DNA of 64,000 bases from positions 25,135,271 through 25,199,270 of the forward strand of contig OZ005608.1 in NCBI GenBank assembly GCA_963930655.1, read 5' to 3'. Position numbers and translations under genes: made by a program. Positions 26,499 to 39,361 of the stretch are shown here, one piece after another. The notes below the pieces were generated by a model. It was given only the letters and a program-made list of their open reading frames with translations. It was not told where the DNA came from and did no database searches. The first letter of the stretch is position 1, and each line of letters opens with the position of its first letter. The stretch is from Myrica gale (Eukaryota > Streptophyta > Magnoliopsida > Fagales > Myricaceae).

Positions 26499-29400
26499 TC
26501 ATGTGCTTGGGTGCTCGGGTAAGCGTTTCAGGTCCATTTCAACTTGGTGGATTGTCCATTGCATATTTTCCAATTTCTGCAAGGAAATTATGATGATATT
26601 TAGGACTCTCATTTGCCTCACAGCAGCCAATGACCAGAGAACAACTTGAACATGTTGGTATTACCTTAACGATATCATGATACTGCCTTGCAATCGTATC
26701 GAAGTGTGGGTCAACACCTTGATACTCCCGAAGACGTGTAACCTGGTTAAAACGTTGAATTGATGAAGATGGTAAGGAAGAGATAACAGAGTTTGTCACG
26801 CTATCATCAGATGGCGCCTCAAAAAATATATGTATAATACTGGCATCAGGGGTGAGAGAGCTACAATTACCATTAGTTTTCATGCATGAACTTCATATTC
26901 AGCAGACGGATTAGCAATGTCAAAATGTCAAACGTGCAAAACCAATTCATATAGAAATCAGGAAAGAAAAGTAGCTCGAGAGATTTTCCTACTCATCTTA
27001 CAAAACCCCTAGCAGAGAAAAGCGGAAGCAATAGAGAACATGAAATCTGTAAGAAAATAAGTTTATAAAAATTTTCAAAAAGCTTGGCCTATTGACAAAG
27101 GTAATTAATTAGTGTGAACTATAGTGTGGAAAATCAATAAGCTATTCTGTTTAGAAGCGCCTTCATCACACAGAGAAATATGCAACATTTCAAGAAAACT
27201 AGTATAAGCCGGTCGTTATCCTTAAACAATTTTCATATTATAAAAAAACCAATGCACAGCAAAATATTAATCCGAGATGACCAGAAATGAAACAGAAGTA
27301 TTCTCATCATTTATAAGAAGACCCAATCAAAAAACAGAGGAACATACCGCTTTATTATAGGCAATAGAAGCTTCTTCAGTAGCCTCAAGAAGATACTTCC
27401 TATAACAAGTATAAAAGATTAATATTTCACGTTGAACTAAAAACTGCAGATTCAATCAAAGTCCTTATTTAGTACCTTATTTTATGAAGGGCTGGTATTG
27501 ACTCCTGAGTATAAGTTTCAAGTAGGAGAACATTCTCCAGAACCCTGAGAAATGTGGGGGTGCACACCATTCAACACATATAAACGAACAGAAGAAAACA
27601 ACTATACTCGAACTGGGAAAAAATAAGAGTCAATTTGCAGTAATTTTGTTGCATATAAAGACACTATTATCCCTGACTGTTTTCACCAGATAACAATGAT
27701 GATTACTGTAAAGACAATCAGTGGTGACTGGCAACGCTTGTATTTACTAACAGCTTGAGAAAAAGTGCGCAAATCAACTGTACAAGTTATGATCAACATG
27801 CAGGTTAGGATGCAAACTACTTAGCATCAAAAGATTTAGGTAGAAGGGCCAGAATCATATCACTTTAATTTCTAAGCAACAGAAATCGCACAAAAAGTTT
27901 AAAAAAAAATCACAATGAAGTGATGGTGCGACAAACCTCAATTTTGCGCTCATGGTCTCACACCTTTTGCACAGCCATGTTTTTTGCAAGTCATCCTACA
28001 CAGTATTCTAATACAATAAGCTCAATGTCTCTTAATAACTATAGTAGTAGTATGAGACAAAAACAAAACCTGACCATCAAAATACAAACAAAATTATTAC
28101 ATATTTGTGTTGATGTTGCAACTTCAAATCTTTAACAAGCTTGATAAGAACGCCAAGTATCTGCTCCAAGACCTACTTGAGGGGACAAAAGGAAAATTGA
28201 ATATCACTGCAAATATGTTTTCCTAATAAAACTAACATCATATAAGTTGCTTATTGATGTACATTATAGTATTCAGCAAATTTTCTATCTGCAGAATAGA
28301 GGTCCTCTCGCAAAGCTGCTTCTTCCCTTTCAATCTCCTCAATTATTAGCTTTACCCTGATAATTTGCAAAGTAGCATAAGCATAGTAGACTTTAGGCTA
28401 CATAATCATTCAAGAATATTGGTTCCAACTACTGGAACATGCATATTCATCATGAGAGATACATAGAAAAACAATTAGCCGGTGATATAGGAACAGCATA
28501 AAGATTCAAAAAGTAAAGCAATGTTTCTCCCTTCTCCATAGGCAGTGAAAATACATTTTTTGCGATATCAACAGTTGACTGCTTCAAGCATAAGATTGGT
28601 AGGAAGTTATATCATGAACCCGCCCCAACTAAAATATGAAGCTCAAGAAGAGTTTTCCAAATAAATGGAAATTAGAAATTCTCTATCTCCAACCAAATGT
28701 CTGTACATCTTAAAGGAGTGCACTTGTTTTCCAAATGTGTCTTTAGATATTGTCCTCTCATTAGCTTTAACTGATTCATTTCGAATAGGAAAAAAAATAC
28801 TTATTTTTGTTAGAATTTGGTAGCAGTTTCCCATGTTCTTTCTTCAGTCCATGTCAGTAAAGGAAAATCATCCCGTAAGCATTTTTCTTCTGACAATAAA
28901 ATATAAAACAAAGAACCATACACATTCCTTTTTAGCTGCACCCCCTTTATCAGCAAACCCTCTTGTCCATTAAAGATTCCTAAATTACATGATAGCGTGG
29001 GGAAGTCACAATTATACAGATAAACTTTTAGTGTATTTACCCTTCTCCATCCCTGGGGTAAAGTACATTTCTCGAGGACAGAAACCGTTAGTTGGATCCT
29101 TCAGCATTGATTCCTACTAGTTAGATATAAATTAAAATGTCCTTCAACAATCAGTGACATGGCCATCAGAAGAATCAAGGCAGGGTCACCTAAATCACTA
29201 CAATTACATAAACAAAGTAAAAAAGCTTGAGAAGAAATCTATTATTTCATTTTGAGAGATACTGCCAATGGTTAGCAGATAGCATCTCATTAGCTGGAAG
29301 AGAAATGCTATAAAGAATTTCAGTAAGAGAGAAGCTCAAACCTTTCTGGAAGCCGAGGATTTGAAGTTTGATGCTCAGAGGATGAGTCTGCATTAAAAAC

Positions 29401-31770
29401 AGGTTGGGAGACAAACTGCACACATTCAGCTTACATGCTAGTATGTATTGTTGCTAGAGCGTCCTATACCCCCCAACTCCATAAAAAAGGGGGAAGGTAA
29501 ATTAGAAGGGGAAAAAATTAGAAAACATAAGTTCCAATTGTGCATCACAGCTATTAGTCCACCATTCTGTAATACATCACTAAAAGAAAATCCTGGATCA
29601 CCAGTTTGCTGCATCCGTGTAAGCTAATTGTTGACAAGAACATAATAAAAGACACTTTCCCCAAGAAATATATTGCAAATACGCACGCTTTAGGACATGC
29701 ACTACCCATTGTGGATACAAAAAGAGAGAGACACAAGAACCTACCAAGATCATCCATTATAAAGGCATCAGCTAACTTATCACATTTAGCTTTCAAACGA
29801 GCCTCGATCTCACAAGAAAGAGACATCTGGTATCCTGCCATATCCTTCAATTGCAAAGTCAGAGTAAGTTCTCAGTATTTTGATTTAAAATGAAAGGTGT
29901 TCAAGTTTATAGCAATATAATATCTTAGAAAAGAGAGTATAAAATAGGCACACACAATTATATGCAGAGAAGATATTTGCAGCTGACAATGAGAGGAGAA
30001 AACAATTGAGGTGTTTTGCATACATCTCCATGTGGAGTATCGTACCATGGATAATGGTATTTGCTGGAGCTGAGTTTGCCTTAAATAAGCAGGTGTGATT
30101 CCAAGAAAGCGATTAGGAACACCGCCAACTCCATTTTCCACCAGATCGCCAGCACCTACGGTGTTATATGTTGAGTTGGAGCTTGAGCTGATTGTGACAC
30201 TGGTACTTGTGCTATCAAGGGAGCTTCGTGACATTATACTCAATTTTTCAATGTCATCCTCATGGATTTCACCATCTTTGGAGATAAGAGGGAGCCTCAA
30301 CTTTTGAGCTGCTTCTGCGATAACCATTCTATGCTCTAAAATCTTGAATACCTGAATTCCATTAGACAAAAACAAAACACTGTTCTTGTTAATTTTCGAA
30401 TACTGAGGCCACATTGGGATGTTCTAAGTAACATGAAATCCCTACTGTCAGTATTTTTTACCCTGCTCTCTTTTGTATAATATTAAATCAATAGTTAAAT
30501 AAACCAAAAATGATTCAATGAAACTGAAATTCAACTCATGTTATATGGCGTAGTTCCAATTTCCTTTTGTAATTGTAGATGGTAGATTTTACTTTCCAAT
30601 CCTTGTTTGGCGTACTTTAAATGCAATGTAAGTAAGATAGAGCCATTCAGTTCCTATCAGACACTCCCTTATCCACATTACAGATTTGGAAGTACTACGT
30701 TCAATAGCTTTGGGTCATAGAACTGTCGTTCAAAGGCTCCCCCCCCCCCTTTTGATTCCCAGTAAGTATCATCCATACCATATTTGCATAATCTGTACTG
30801 ACATTAGCTGACATTAGTCCAGCTGAACATGAATCTCGTATCCGATACCAAGGCATGAGTTCAGAACACGTAACTCTACATTTCTAGTTTCCCTAATTTG
30901 TTTATGTGGAACTTCCTATACACCCGCATTACTCAATCAAACTCTATATGAGTTATTTGGAAAAGCTTCATTCCCTAAGATCAATGGAAAACTAAAATCT
31001 CATACCAGAAAGAAACAACTTAGCATATTCCTTCAAAAAATTTTGCACTCAAAGTGGCATAAAACCTTAAAGCCTTTGAAGAATGTCATTCTAGAAGCCA
31101 CACCGCAAAACACTGCTGTGAACAAGCATTCCAATGTAGTAAACTGGAAACAAATTCAGGTGCAAAGTTTTCTCGTATACACGCACACTAGAGAAGTTCC
31201 AATGGTGAGTATTCCTTACCTGAGGGGAGTTGTTCAAGCCAAGCTGCGTGTATAACCCCGGGACATCACGCATGTTAGCCATCGAAATGGCCTGCTGATA
31301 CTCCTCAACCATAGCAGTGGCCTCGCAATAGATTGCCTACATTCAAAATTACTGTAAAACACAAACAATTGAAAACAGAACAGAATCCGAAAGGTAAAAA
31401 AGAAGAAAGTGAAGTTGCGTAAGATCAAACCATGGATTCCAAGTATCGCAGTCTTTCCCTCGACATTTCCTCTCTCGCCTACAAATCATCAAAAATCGAT
31501 ATAATCTCTCAGTAACTCCATCAATTTAAACAAGAAAATAGTCCTGTTTGGCCGCATAGAAATGAATTCCATGTCATCCGGAAATATGCCAACATTTTTC
31601 TCAGAGATCAAACAAGAAACAGAGAGAGAGAGTACAAGTTGGAGGTCGTAGTAAGCGGGTTTGGGGACTAGGGATCCATCGGGGGCCAAGCAGTGGCGCT
31701 CCAGCTGATCGATCAACTGCGCCAGGTCGGCAGGAAGGTTTGGCGCTCCTTGTAGTAGTCCTTTTACCAT
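26499..31770 (-). CDS. AUG4: AUGMIN subunit 4 (HAUS4-like)
   Basis: Component of the eight-subunit augmin complex, which recruits gamma-tubulin to existing microtubules for branched nucleation in spindle and phragmoplast. Thirteen exons: 31636-31770, 31431-31478, 31220-31336, 30046-30351, 29745-29844, 29342-29387, 28263-28356, 28101-28172, 27937-27995, 27476-27544, 27348-27399, 26665-26742, 26499-26576. All join in frame with GT-AG borders to 417 residues, near the Arabidopsis length. Recognisable family text includes IDQLERHCLAPDGSL, GGVPNRFLGITPAYL, AREEMSRERLRYLE, TWLCKRCETM, REYQGVDPHFDTIARQYHDI and the C-terminal NMQWTIHQVEMDLK. Much of residues 200-400 is heptad-rich and probably coiled coil. 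A Ser/Thr-rich low-complexity patch near residues 145-165 varies in the family. It starts 362 bp from a divergent gene. Confidence 0.96.
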
Positions 31771-32132
31771 GGCAGGACGGTCGGTTGCAGATCCGAAACG
31801 GTGTCGTATACCTAAGAGCTTGTATAGTTGTATGATATCGTTCGTGGTTGGTACTACCAGGGAAAGCGATTCAAATTTTTCTAAAGCAGAGTTTCTCAGG
31901 CCGGCTTTGAATTGTCGGCGGCGGACTCCAAAACTTCAATTTACCAAAAAACCCCTAGATTTAATTGGTCATGAGGTGTCATATGGGGACAAAATTGTAA
32001 TTCAAATATTTTCAATCCCGGCATTAAATCCAAATTCTTACTTCCGGTCGGGATTCTCAGCTCATTTGAGAAAGTTCGTAATTTCAGGCTCTCTCAATTA
32101 TTTTGGCCATTTGTCTGTGATTTTCGGTTTTG
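31771..32132. promoter_or_regulatory. Shared divergent promoter between augmin-4 and the RNI-like gene
   Basis: Only 362 bp separate the two start codons, which face away from each other. No TATA box stands out on either strand, which fits a housekeeping bidirectional promoter. This interval must hold both 5' UTRs. An open frame crossing it on the plus strand is chance. Confidence 0.6.
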
Positions 32133-35100
32133 ATGGAAAAAGGCGAAGTCTTAAAGGCTGTGACAAAATCGTTAGGGAAGCTGAATTTGAATCCGGATTC
32201 CAATTCCAATACCAAATCTTCGAGAGAAATCGCCGCGGCCGCGACCCTCCAATCATCTAGTATGTGCCTCTCTCTGTTCTATTACGTACCTGTATGTATT
32301 TATACACTTATGTAGTTGCTTTTTCATTTTTTTTTGGTTTGGGGGGGTTGTTAATATCTGTATCTTTCTTTCATTCTAAAAATCGTGTATTGGTTACTAT
32401 TTTTACTTATTAGTTCTCACACGTTTTGGGTTGAGATTGGAATCATATACTGCGTGATGTTTTCTCTTCTGAGCAACTCTTTCTTTGTTCTTTATCCGTT
32501 CGCGTTGATTACATATGGTTTTGGGTTTACTTTATTGTCATGATTGTGGTTTAATACTCCGTAACCAGTGGAGATTCAAAGGTTGATTTTTTATGAAAAT
32601 TTTGCATTACATGTTAATGTGAGGCGGACTTACGACTGAACGAAGTCTATTAATATTTGTGTGCATGCGTTTGTGGCACTAGATATCTTATGTTTCTGAG
32701 AAGCCAAACATGGCTCTATGGAATTTATCTCGGGTCTCGGCTTTTGAATTCGCACAAATATGACAGCTTGTGTTACTCCGTACAATGCTCTAGGAAGGTA
32801 AATTTCCTCGTGTTCATTGAACTTACTAGTTGAGTTGGTACATAACAGGATTGTTCGAGAAGAAAAAGCCTCCAAGCTTGGTTAGCTTGTGCCTTGGACT
32901 TGTCGGGAAGCATTTGGAGGATGTACATGAAGACTTGGGTGACATTGCGGTCAGCTTTCCAGCAGATATTAAGGTTGCATATTGAAGGATTGTCGATTTT
33001 TTATTTCTAACTTGATTTCTTTTTGCACCAACTCTGAAAAAAAAAAAAGCTGAGGTCATTTAAGCATATATGTCTTCCATAAGTATGGAGACATTAGTAG
33101 CTCTAGTAGAACACATGTCACTCACATGCTCATAATATAGAGATCTCGTTGTTTTATAGTGTTGCAGAACTTCCTTGCACTCTGACGACACCTTTTACAC
33201 CTACTTATGTAGGACTTATAGCATGGGTCATTATACCACAAAATTTTGAAGAAACTTAAGCCAACTAAACTATGCATCCATTAATACAACTGGACTCCTT
33301 GGGTAAATACCAAACAGTATGTAAGTGTTTGCTAAAGTTCAGAGTTCGGGAGTTATTTGATTTGTAGCAATACACTTCAAGATCTGTAAATGAATGTTGT
33401 CAGTCCTGAAAGGAAAACACGCTTACTGGATCGTACTTGACTCCAATATATAAACAGTTATAAATCCAGAAACTTTAAGATAACTGGTTGTGGGTATGGT
33501 CTTCATCAAGTTTTGTAATCTGGCTGTGCTTTCACTTGGTATACTGACAGATTGAAGTGGGCTGGGTTTTCTAATGATTCGCGAAAGATCAGATCCTTAG
33601 GGCTTTCAATGTTGCATCTGTGCGAACTTGCCACCTTACTTTGGTGGTTGAAGAGACTCTGGTTTGACTGATGATTTCTTTCTGATGTCATTGAACAACA
33701 GATGGCAATGGCAGCAATAGCCAGGAGAAGAAGGCTCCTCAATGATGACGTCATCGTCTCTTTAGCTGATAGTGCCTGGGAAATTCTTGACATTTCCAAT
33801 TCAGATGTTTCTGATCTTGGCTTACTCAAAGTGGTGGAAATATGCAAACAACTCCGAGCTGTAGATGTTAGGTACAAAAATGTGAATCTCTCTCAATCTA
33901 AATTCATATTTTGGACCGTGGGACATATATCATGATATAGGGGTATATGGCATGAGGATGGATTTGCAGGGAGATGAACTATCGAGGGGAGTGGGCTCAA
34001 GGTTTTAGAACTTGTTCTTTGGGATAGGAATGCTTGAATCAGATGATTTTATTTATTTATTATGTTTTACATTGCGTAGGATGAGTGTATTTGATGCTAT
34101 CATGTATTTGTGAAGATTGCAGTAATATTGACCAAGGTTAATTTTTTTTCCTCACAGTCGATGCGATAAAATTTCTACTACAGGCTTTTCTGAACTTGTG
34201 CAGAACTGCCATTCGTTAGAAACGATAAGATGCGGGTACTACACTCTTTTTATTAAACTTTTTTAGCTTTTCGAATTTCGTGTTTCCTTGCTAAGCTCTT
34301 TTAGCCCTTTTGAATTGGGTGTTTGGTTCATTCTTTATAGGTTAAGTGTGTTGCAGAGCCTACGACTGCCTGTGCTGTTTTATAATGCACTTTAAATTAC
34401 CAGTCCTTTCTGCAACTGTAGGAATTCTTTACTAATTTGAATAGAAAAATGAAGAGGGACCGATTGGCAAAATTCCTTCCCTCCTTTTCCACAGTACTTA
34501 GAAGGGGCTGAGAGTAGGAAGGGGTTTATATTAGTTGACCTTAGTGCATGCTCTGACGTATTTTCATGCTTGAATCTGCTAATTGATCTTTTCTATAACT
34601 ATCAAACTTTGTTTAGTTATACGATCTGTAACTCATCAGTGACGTGGCAAGCTGAGTAGTTGGGTTGTTATACAATTCGGTTGTAAGAACACACTTGTAT
34701 ATAAACAAAGTTTCAGCAATGGGAAATTCACGAAATACAATTCAACCAGTTCTGTCAATCTGTTCTCTATACAGATGGATAATGCTCTGTCAGTACTGCA
34801 GTGGGGCTGCATGAAAATTTAGACAGATAATTAGCTGAAACTTACATTATTCGGTTGAAGCCTCATGTGATGGAATTAACCTCACAAACAAAAGTTTTTA
34901 TAGTTCGTAAGAAGTTCTCCCTCAACTTTTGCTGTTTATTTCATCTGGGCGTACTTGAACCGGCCCGGGATATTGGGTTTTGACGAGGGGTATAAACCTC
35001 ATACCTCATAACCGGTTGTGAACTGAAGTTAATGTTGCAGAGGTTCGCCTAGGAGTGAACACACTGCGCTTAGATTCTTGGGTATATTTAAACCAAAGCT

Positions 35101-35688
35101 GAATGATGTGAATGGCGATTCATGGGAGGAGCTTGATACCACAGAAATTTCAAATGGTGCAGAGTCACTGCGATGGCTTGTGTGGGTATGACCAACTCCT
35201 GGATGATTCTTTTCTTTTTATCCCCTGTTTACCATTTCTTTTCCAACTCTCTCTCTCTCTCTCTCTCTCTGCAGCAAAGAATTGATAATGACTCTTTGGA
35301 GATTATGACCACTGAATGTCCGCGCATTACTGTGAACCCGAAGCCATCACCCTATGGTTTAAGAGGAGCTTCAGTTCCCTGGGAAGCATTACCAAATATG
35401 ACATTGGATGATCCTGTTGTCAAGGGTATCGATCCCTCCTCATGGGCAGTGTGTGGGTTTCCTCCAAGGACTCCATCTCCTTCTGTTCCAAGCACCCCCG
35501 AAATGTCTATTGCCGAAAGATTTAGACTTGCATTTGTCGAAAGAGATGCTCGGCTAGCCCCAAAGCGAGCTAAGAATGCAAGGCAACAACAATGGTGTGC
35601 TGAGAGGGAGCGGATGATGATGAATTCGAGAGTCAAGGCATTAGCTCTGGCCTCCCAATCGAGCAAATCTCTCTACACTCGTAGCTAA
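32133..35688 (+). CDS. RNI-like (leucine-rich repeat) superfamily protein, AT5G21900-like
   Basis: A plant protein with F-box/LRR-type leucine-rich repeats but no visible F-box; function unknown. Six exons (32133-32259, 32849-32973, 33702-33871, 34158-34235, 35041-35185, 35275-35688) join in frame to 352 residues. The repeats show ILDISNSDVSDLGLLKVVEI, then LRAVDVSRCDKISTTGFSEL and NCHSLETIRCGGSPRSEHT, the LRR cysteine-containing pattern. A conserved block follows (KLNDVNGDSWEELDTTEI, SLRWLVW). The C-terminal region is charged and Arg-rich (RDARLAPKRAKNARQQQWCAERERMMMNSR), possibly nucleic-acid binding or a nuclear signal. ATG at 32133 is preferred because it follows the shared promoter and the N-terminal exon ends in correct phase. 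The similarity to AT5G21900 is from memory. Confidence 0.88.
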
Positions 35689-36263
35689 TGGCTTGCTGTT
35701 CACAACATTTTCTTTTGCTTAGAACGCTTTGACGAGCCAGAAGCGTTTGGAATGACATTGTTTTCAAGCCAACATTGTTGCTGTACCAGGAAAGTGGTTC
35801 TCAGGTTCAGTACTACTGCTGCTGTAAACTGCTGTAAAGTCTGTAATTACTTTGCTCTATATGAAGAGACTGAAAAACTTTCAAAAAAAAGTTTTACAAT
35901 TCAGGAATAGGGAAGTTGATAGGATAAGGAATCTTCTTTCGTTCAGTATCTGTTGCTTGATTTCAGCTGACAAGCGAGTACTTCTGTAGTTTGGATTTAT
36001 ACCAGCTTAAAACCCCACATATAAATCACACAACCGTATGCAAATATGTAACTCTCCTTGGGAAGTAAATAATTAAACTTTCATCCTTGGTTTTATCTTA
36101 TATCTCATCCAGCTAAGCATGGGAGTTGGCATAAAAATACGTGGTAAACTCGAAGCTCCCGGTATAGTTCATGGTGTCTAGAAAAGGAAAACCATTACCG
36201 CTTAACAAATTCCAAGGAAAGAAGCTCACATGGTGCGAGAGCTGATGCAGAAGCTAAGATTGT
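35689..36263. other. RNI-like 3' UTR and convergent intergenic space
   Basis: Holds the 3' flank of the plus-strand RNI-like gene and the 3' flank of the minus-strand aconitase copy. No additional feature seen. Confidence 0.4.
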
Positions 36264-38160
36264 TCAATGTTTGATCAGGCTTCGCAGCACGTAATGAAGA
36301 ATGCCACCATGATCAAAATATGCCAACTCCACCTGCAGAACAATTTGTAGTCATTTCAAATACTGAACTCCTCCAACCCCCGTAATCATTTCACGTTGGC
36401 CTACTCCACTGATCGCTATTCTCCCGCAAATATCAATAATAACAGAAGAAGAAGGTTTAGCAAGTACCTCTGTGTCGAATCGGGCTATACATGTAAAGGA
36501 TTTGCCAGTGTCAGTTGTCACAGTAACATCCTGGCCAGGCCTTATGTCGCTGATTTTCCTTGGAAGGTCTATTGTATAGCGCTCATGACCTGTTAATCCA
36601 AGTGTGTCTACATCCTCACCAGGTTTGAAACAAAGTGGAATGATCCCCATTCCAACCAGATTGCTGCGGTGAATTCTCTCAAAGCTCTTTGCAATCACAG
36701 CTTTCACTCCCTAATATAGAAGATGTTACTCAATAGGGACCAAGTATAGGAGAGAGAGAGAGCAAAATCCATGCACCACAAGAAGATAGGGAGGGCCATC
36801 AAACTATACTCACTAGTAATGCTGGACCCTTAGCAGCCCAATCTCGAGAGCTGCCACTACCATACACGTCTCCGGCTAAGACAATTGTTTCCTGCCCGGC
36901 AGCCTTGTACCTATAGAAATGGGACACTCAGATGTTAGATAACAGTGTGTCAAGAAAGCATCCACATTTTTTCCTGGTTCAGCATGCTACATTAATCATG
37001 TTCACCATGACAGCAAAAATGGAGAGGAAAGAGACAGGTAGGACTCAAATGACGAACAATGATGGAACCATTTTTGGCTCCAAAGCACAATTACTTCCAT
37101 CTGCAAGTACAATGTACCTCAGCTAGCTCGAAAAAGAAGGGAAATAAGAAGTGTAGTGCAAGTCTCAAGTGTCACTCTTCCTTGTGCCAAAACAAAATGC
37201 AAAACGGCTTTTTATTTTCCAAATACTACAAGCAAAGAACCTGGCAGAATTTCTAAATGGGACCAAAATGGATCAATCCCTTCATAATTCTAATAAGCAC
37301 AGAGTAATAGCTTGCTTCTCTGTGAATTCTACAAGATTGAGTCGTTTTTTCATTGCAGGTAAATGAATGAGCAATAACTACTTAATGTGCTAAGTAGCTG
37401 TTCCACCAGAGGTAACAATTCCTGCCCAGACAAACATCGCAAATTTAGAACCTTCACTGCAAATTTAGAACCTTTACCCAAAGGTCCTCACATTGAAAAG
37501 ATGATAAGGATATCAAGGAAAGTAAAAAACTAAAAAGGAAACAAAAGAATTGCGATTAACTTGTTGTAAGGTCGATAATCCATCCATTTCCTCTTCCAAA
37601 ACATAATGATGGAGGAAATTGCATTGGACAGAAAACAAAAAGGATATTAAAGGACAAAAGTACTATTCACGCAACAGGTAGAAATTCATTTAGATGCAGG
37701 ATGAACAGCTGCAAAATAAGTTGATGTCATGAAACTCACCATTGCTACATCATACACATAAAGCTTGTCTCCTGTTGGGATGTGAATTGTCCTGGGACCG
37801 ACTTCTCCATTCAGGAGCTTGTTGAAAAGACAAATATTGGCAAAGGTACCCCTTGTCATGACTTCATCATTACCACGACGACTACCATAGGAATTAAAGT
37901 CCTTGGGAGAAACCCCACGCTCGAGGAGATACTTTCCAGCAGAGGATAGCCCCCGCTGGAGATATATGATCAGTAGTTATACTGTCACCAAACTTGAGCA
38001 AGCAGTAGGCATCCCTTACTCCATGAGGTCCAGGTGGGTCCATAGTCATGTCCTTGAAATATGGTGGCTGATGAATGTAGGTTGAATTTGGATCCCAAGG
38101 GTAAATAGTGGAAGAAGGGACTGACAGTTGAATTACAGTATATCCTATAACAAATTGAAT
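36264..38160 (-). pseudogene. 5'-truncated aconitase (aconitate hydratase) copy, frame-broken
   Basis: Aconitase interconverts citrate and isocitrate using a 4Fe-4S cluster. Only the C-terminal third is present: pieces at 37740-38160, 36814-36910, 36468-36710 and 36264-36332. They encode [64 protein letters not shown] and the end HGGILHYVLRSLIKH. The last two junctions keep phase. The large piece is broken: after HISPAGAI the frame shifts, consistent with loss of about 8 bp where homologs read HKDS. Its donor leaves phase 0, whereas the next exon (36814-36910) needs two bases from upstream. Two-thirds of the enzyme, including the cluster cysteines and first active-site Arg residues, is absent upstream, where a CCGGT-rich insertion sits about 90 bp away. 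Almost certainly a pseudogene; partial transcription remains possible. Confidence 0.85.
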
Positions 38161-38257
38161 ATACATTTAAATTATTCTCTTCTCTCATTTTTTTTTCTAG
38201 ACCTTTTTTTAGTTTATCGAAACGCTTTCACACTTGTTCTTTAGGTTAGGTCTAGGT

Positions 38258-38622
38258 AGGGGTGTCCAACATCCGGTCCGGTTTGGCCGGCCAAACTGGA
38301 ACTTTTTTAAAGCATATAGACAGGACCGGACCGGACCGGTCCGGTTTCCGGTTTATCCGGTCCGGTCTGAGCCGGTTTGGGTCGGTTTGGGTCATGCCAT
38401 TTTGGGCCGTTTTAGGGTTGGACCTTGCCATTTTGGGCCAATTTCCGGTTTGGGCCGGTTTGGAGAGGTATACTCCGGTCCGGTCCCGGGTTTTCATGAG
38501 GGTAACCCGGAACCGGACCGAAATACACCGGTTTACCGGTCCGGTCAACCCGGTTTCAAAAAAGTCAACCGGTTTGGGTCAAAACCGGTCCGGGCCGGTC
38601 CGGCCGATTTTTTGGACAGGCC
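38258..38622. mobile_element. CCGGT-rich insertion with 10-bp target duplication
   Basis: About 365 bp dominated by repeats of CCGGTCCGGTTT and its complement. It is bounded by AGGGGTGTCCAAC at the left and TTTGGACAGGCC at the right, which form short inverted ends. The direct repeat TAGGTCTAGG occurs at 38247-38256 and 38623-38632. Similar CCGGT-rich elements are frequent in plants and are best read as non-autonomous DNA transposons (Mutator- or hAT-like). The long frames across it on both strands are products of the simple repeat. Confidence 0.75.
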
Positions 38623-38632
38623 TAGGTCTAGG

Positions 38633-39361
38633 TGTGTGGTTTGCTAAAGTACTCAAATCTAGTTTTAAAACCAGTTTCTATACACTAATTTTCAAGATTT
38701 ATTAAATAAAATTAAACAAGAAGAAATTATTAAAATAATATTAAAAATTAAAAGACAAAATACAAAAAAAATCAAAGAGGGAGAAGAGGGAAAGTTCAGC
38801 GTGCTTCCCACGCGCGGGGCTTGATAAGCGTCATTGTATTGTATGGGAGAGCTTCGTCGTGTCTTTTTCCCTCGCTTTTTCTTTTTTATTTCCGGGAAAA
38901 ATGCATGGATCTTTTACAGGAAGAGTTCTCTAACATAAATGCAGAGAAGAAGTATATCTGGCAACGAATCTTAAGTTCAAACAGCACTTCTTCCTCGTTA
39001 GATCGGAAGAAATATCAGATGTACTTACAAAAATAAACTAAATGTGTAATTTATCAATAAATACATATTTCTCAATGAGCTGTAAAAAAAATTCCCTTAT
39101 TTGTATGCTGATGAGAACAATTTGGATCACATTTCCCATCCGCATGTAATTAGCAAAAGCCTGGAGAATACTGATTCAAAGAACATTTGACATCTTAGAA
39201 TGCAGTTGTGCAGTGTGGCAAAATAAAAGATCCAGAAAACAATGCAGAGCTTTGTCGCTGAAGTGAGATGAACAAGGTCATGGAAACTGGCAAAGCAAAC
39301 CAAGATATTGAAGCAAAAACCATGCTGATTAGTGTTGGTGAGCCCCTTATCATGAGATCAT
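38633..39361. other. Intergenic, no gene seen
   Basis: AT-rich DNA (38690-38790 especially) between the CCGGT insertion and the stop codon of the NDUFAF2-like gene. No trace of the missing aconitase exons was found here. Confidence 0.4.

Noticed and set aside
38234-38705. Frames of about 100-147 residues on both strands
   Set aside because: Products of the CCGGT simple repeat inside a bordered insertion.
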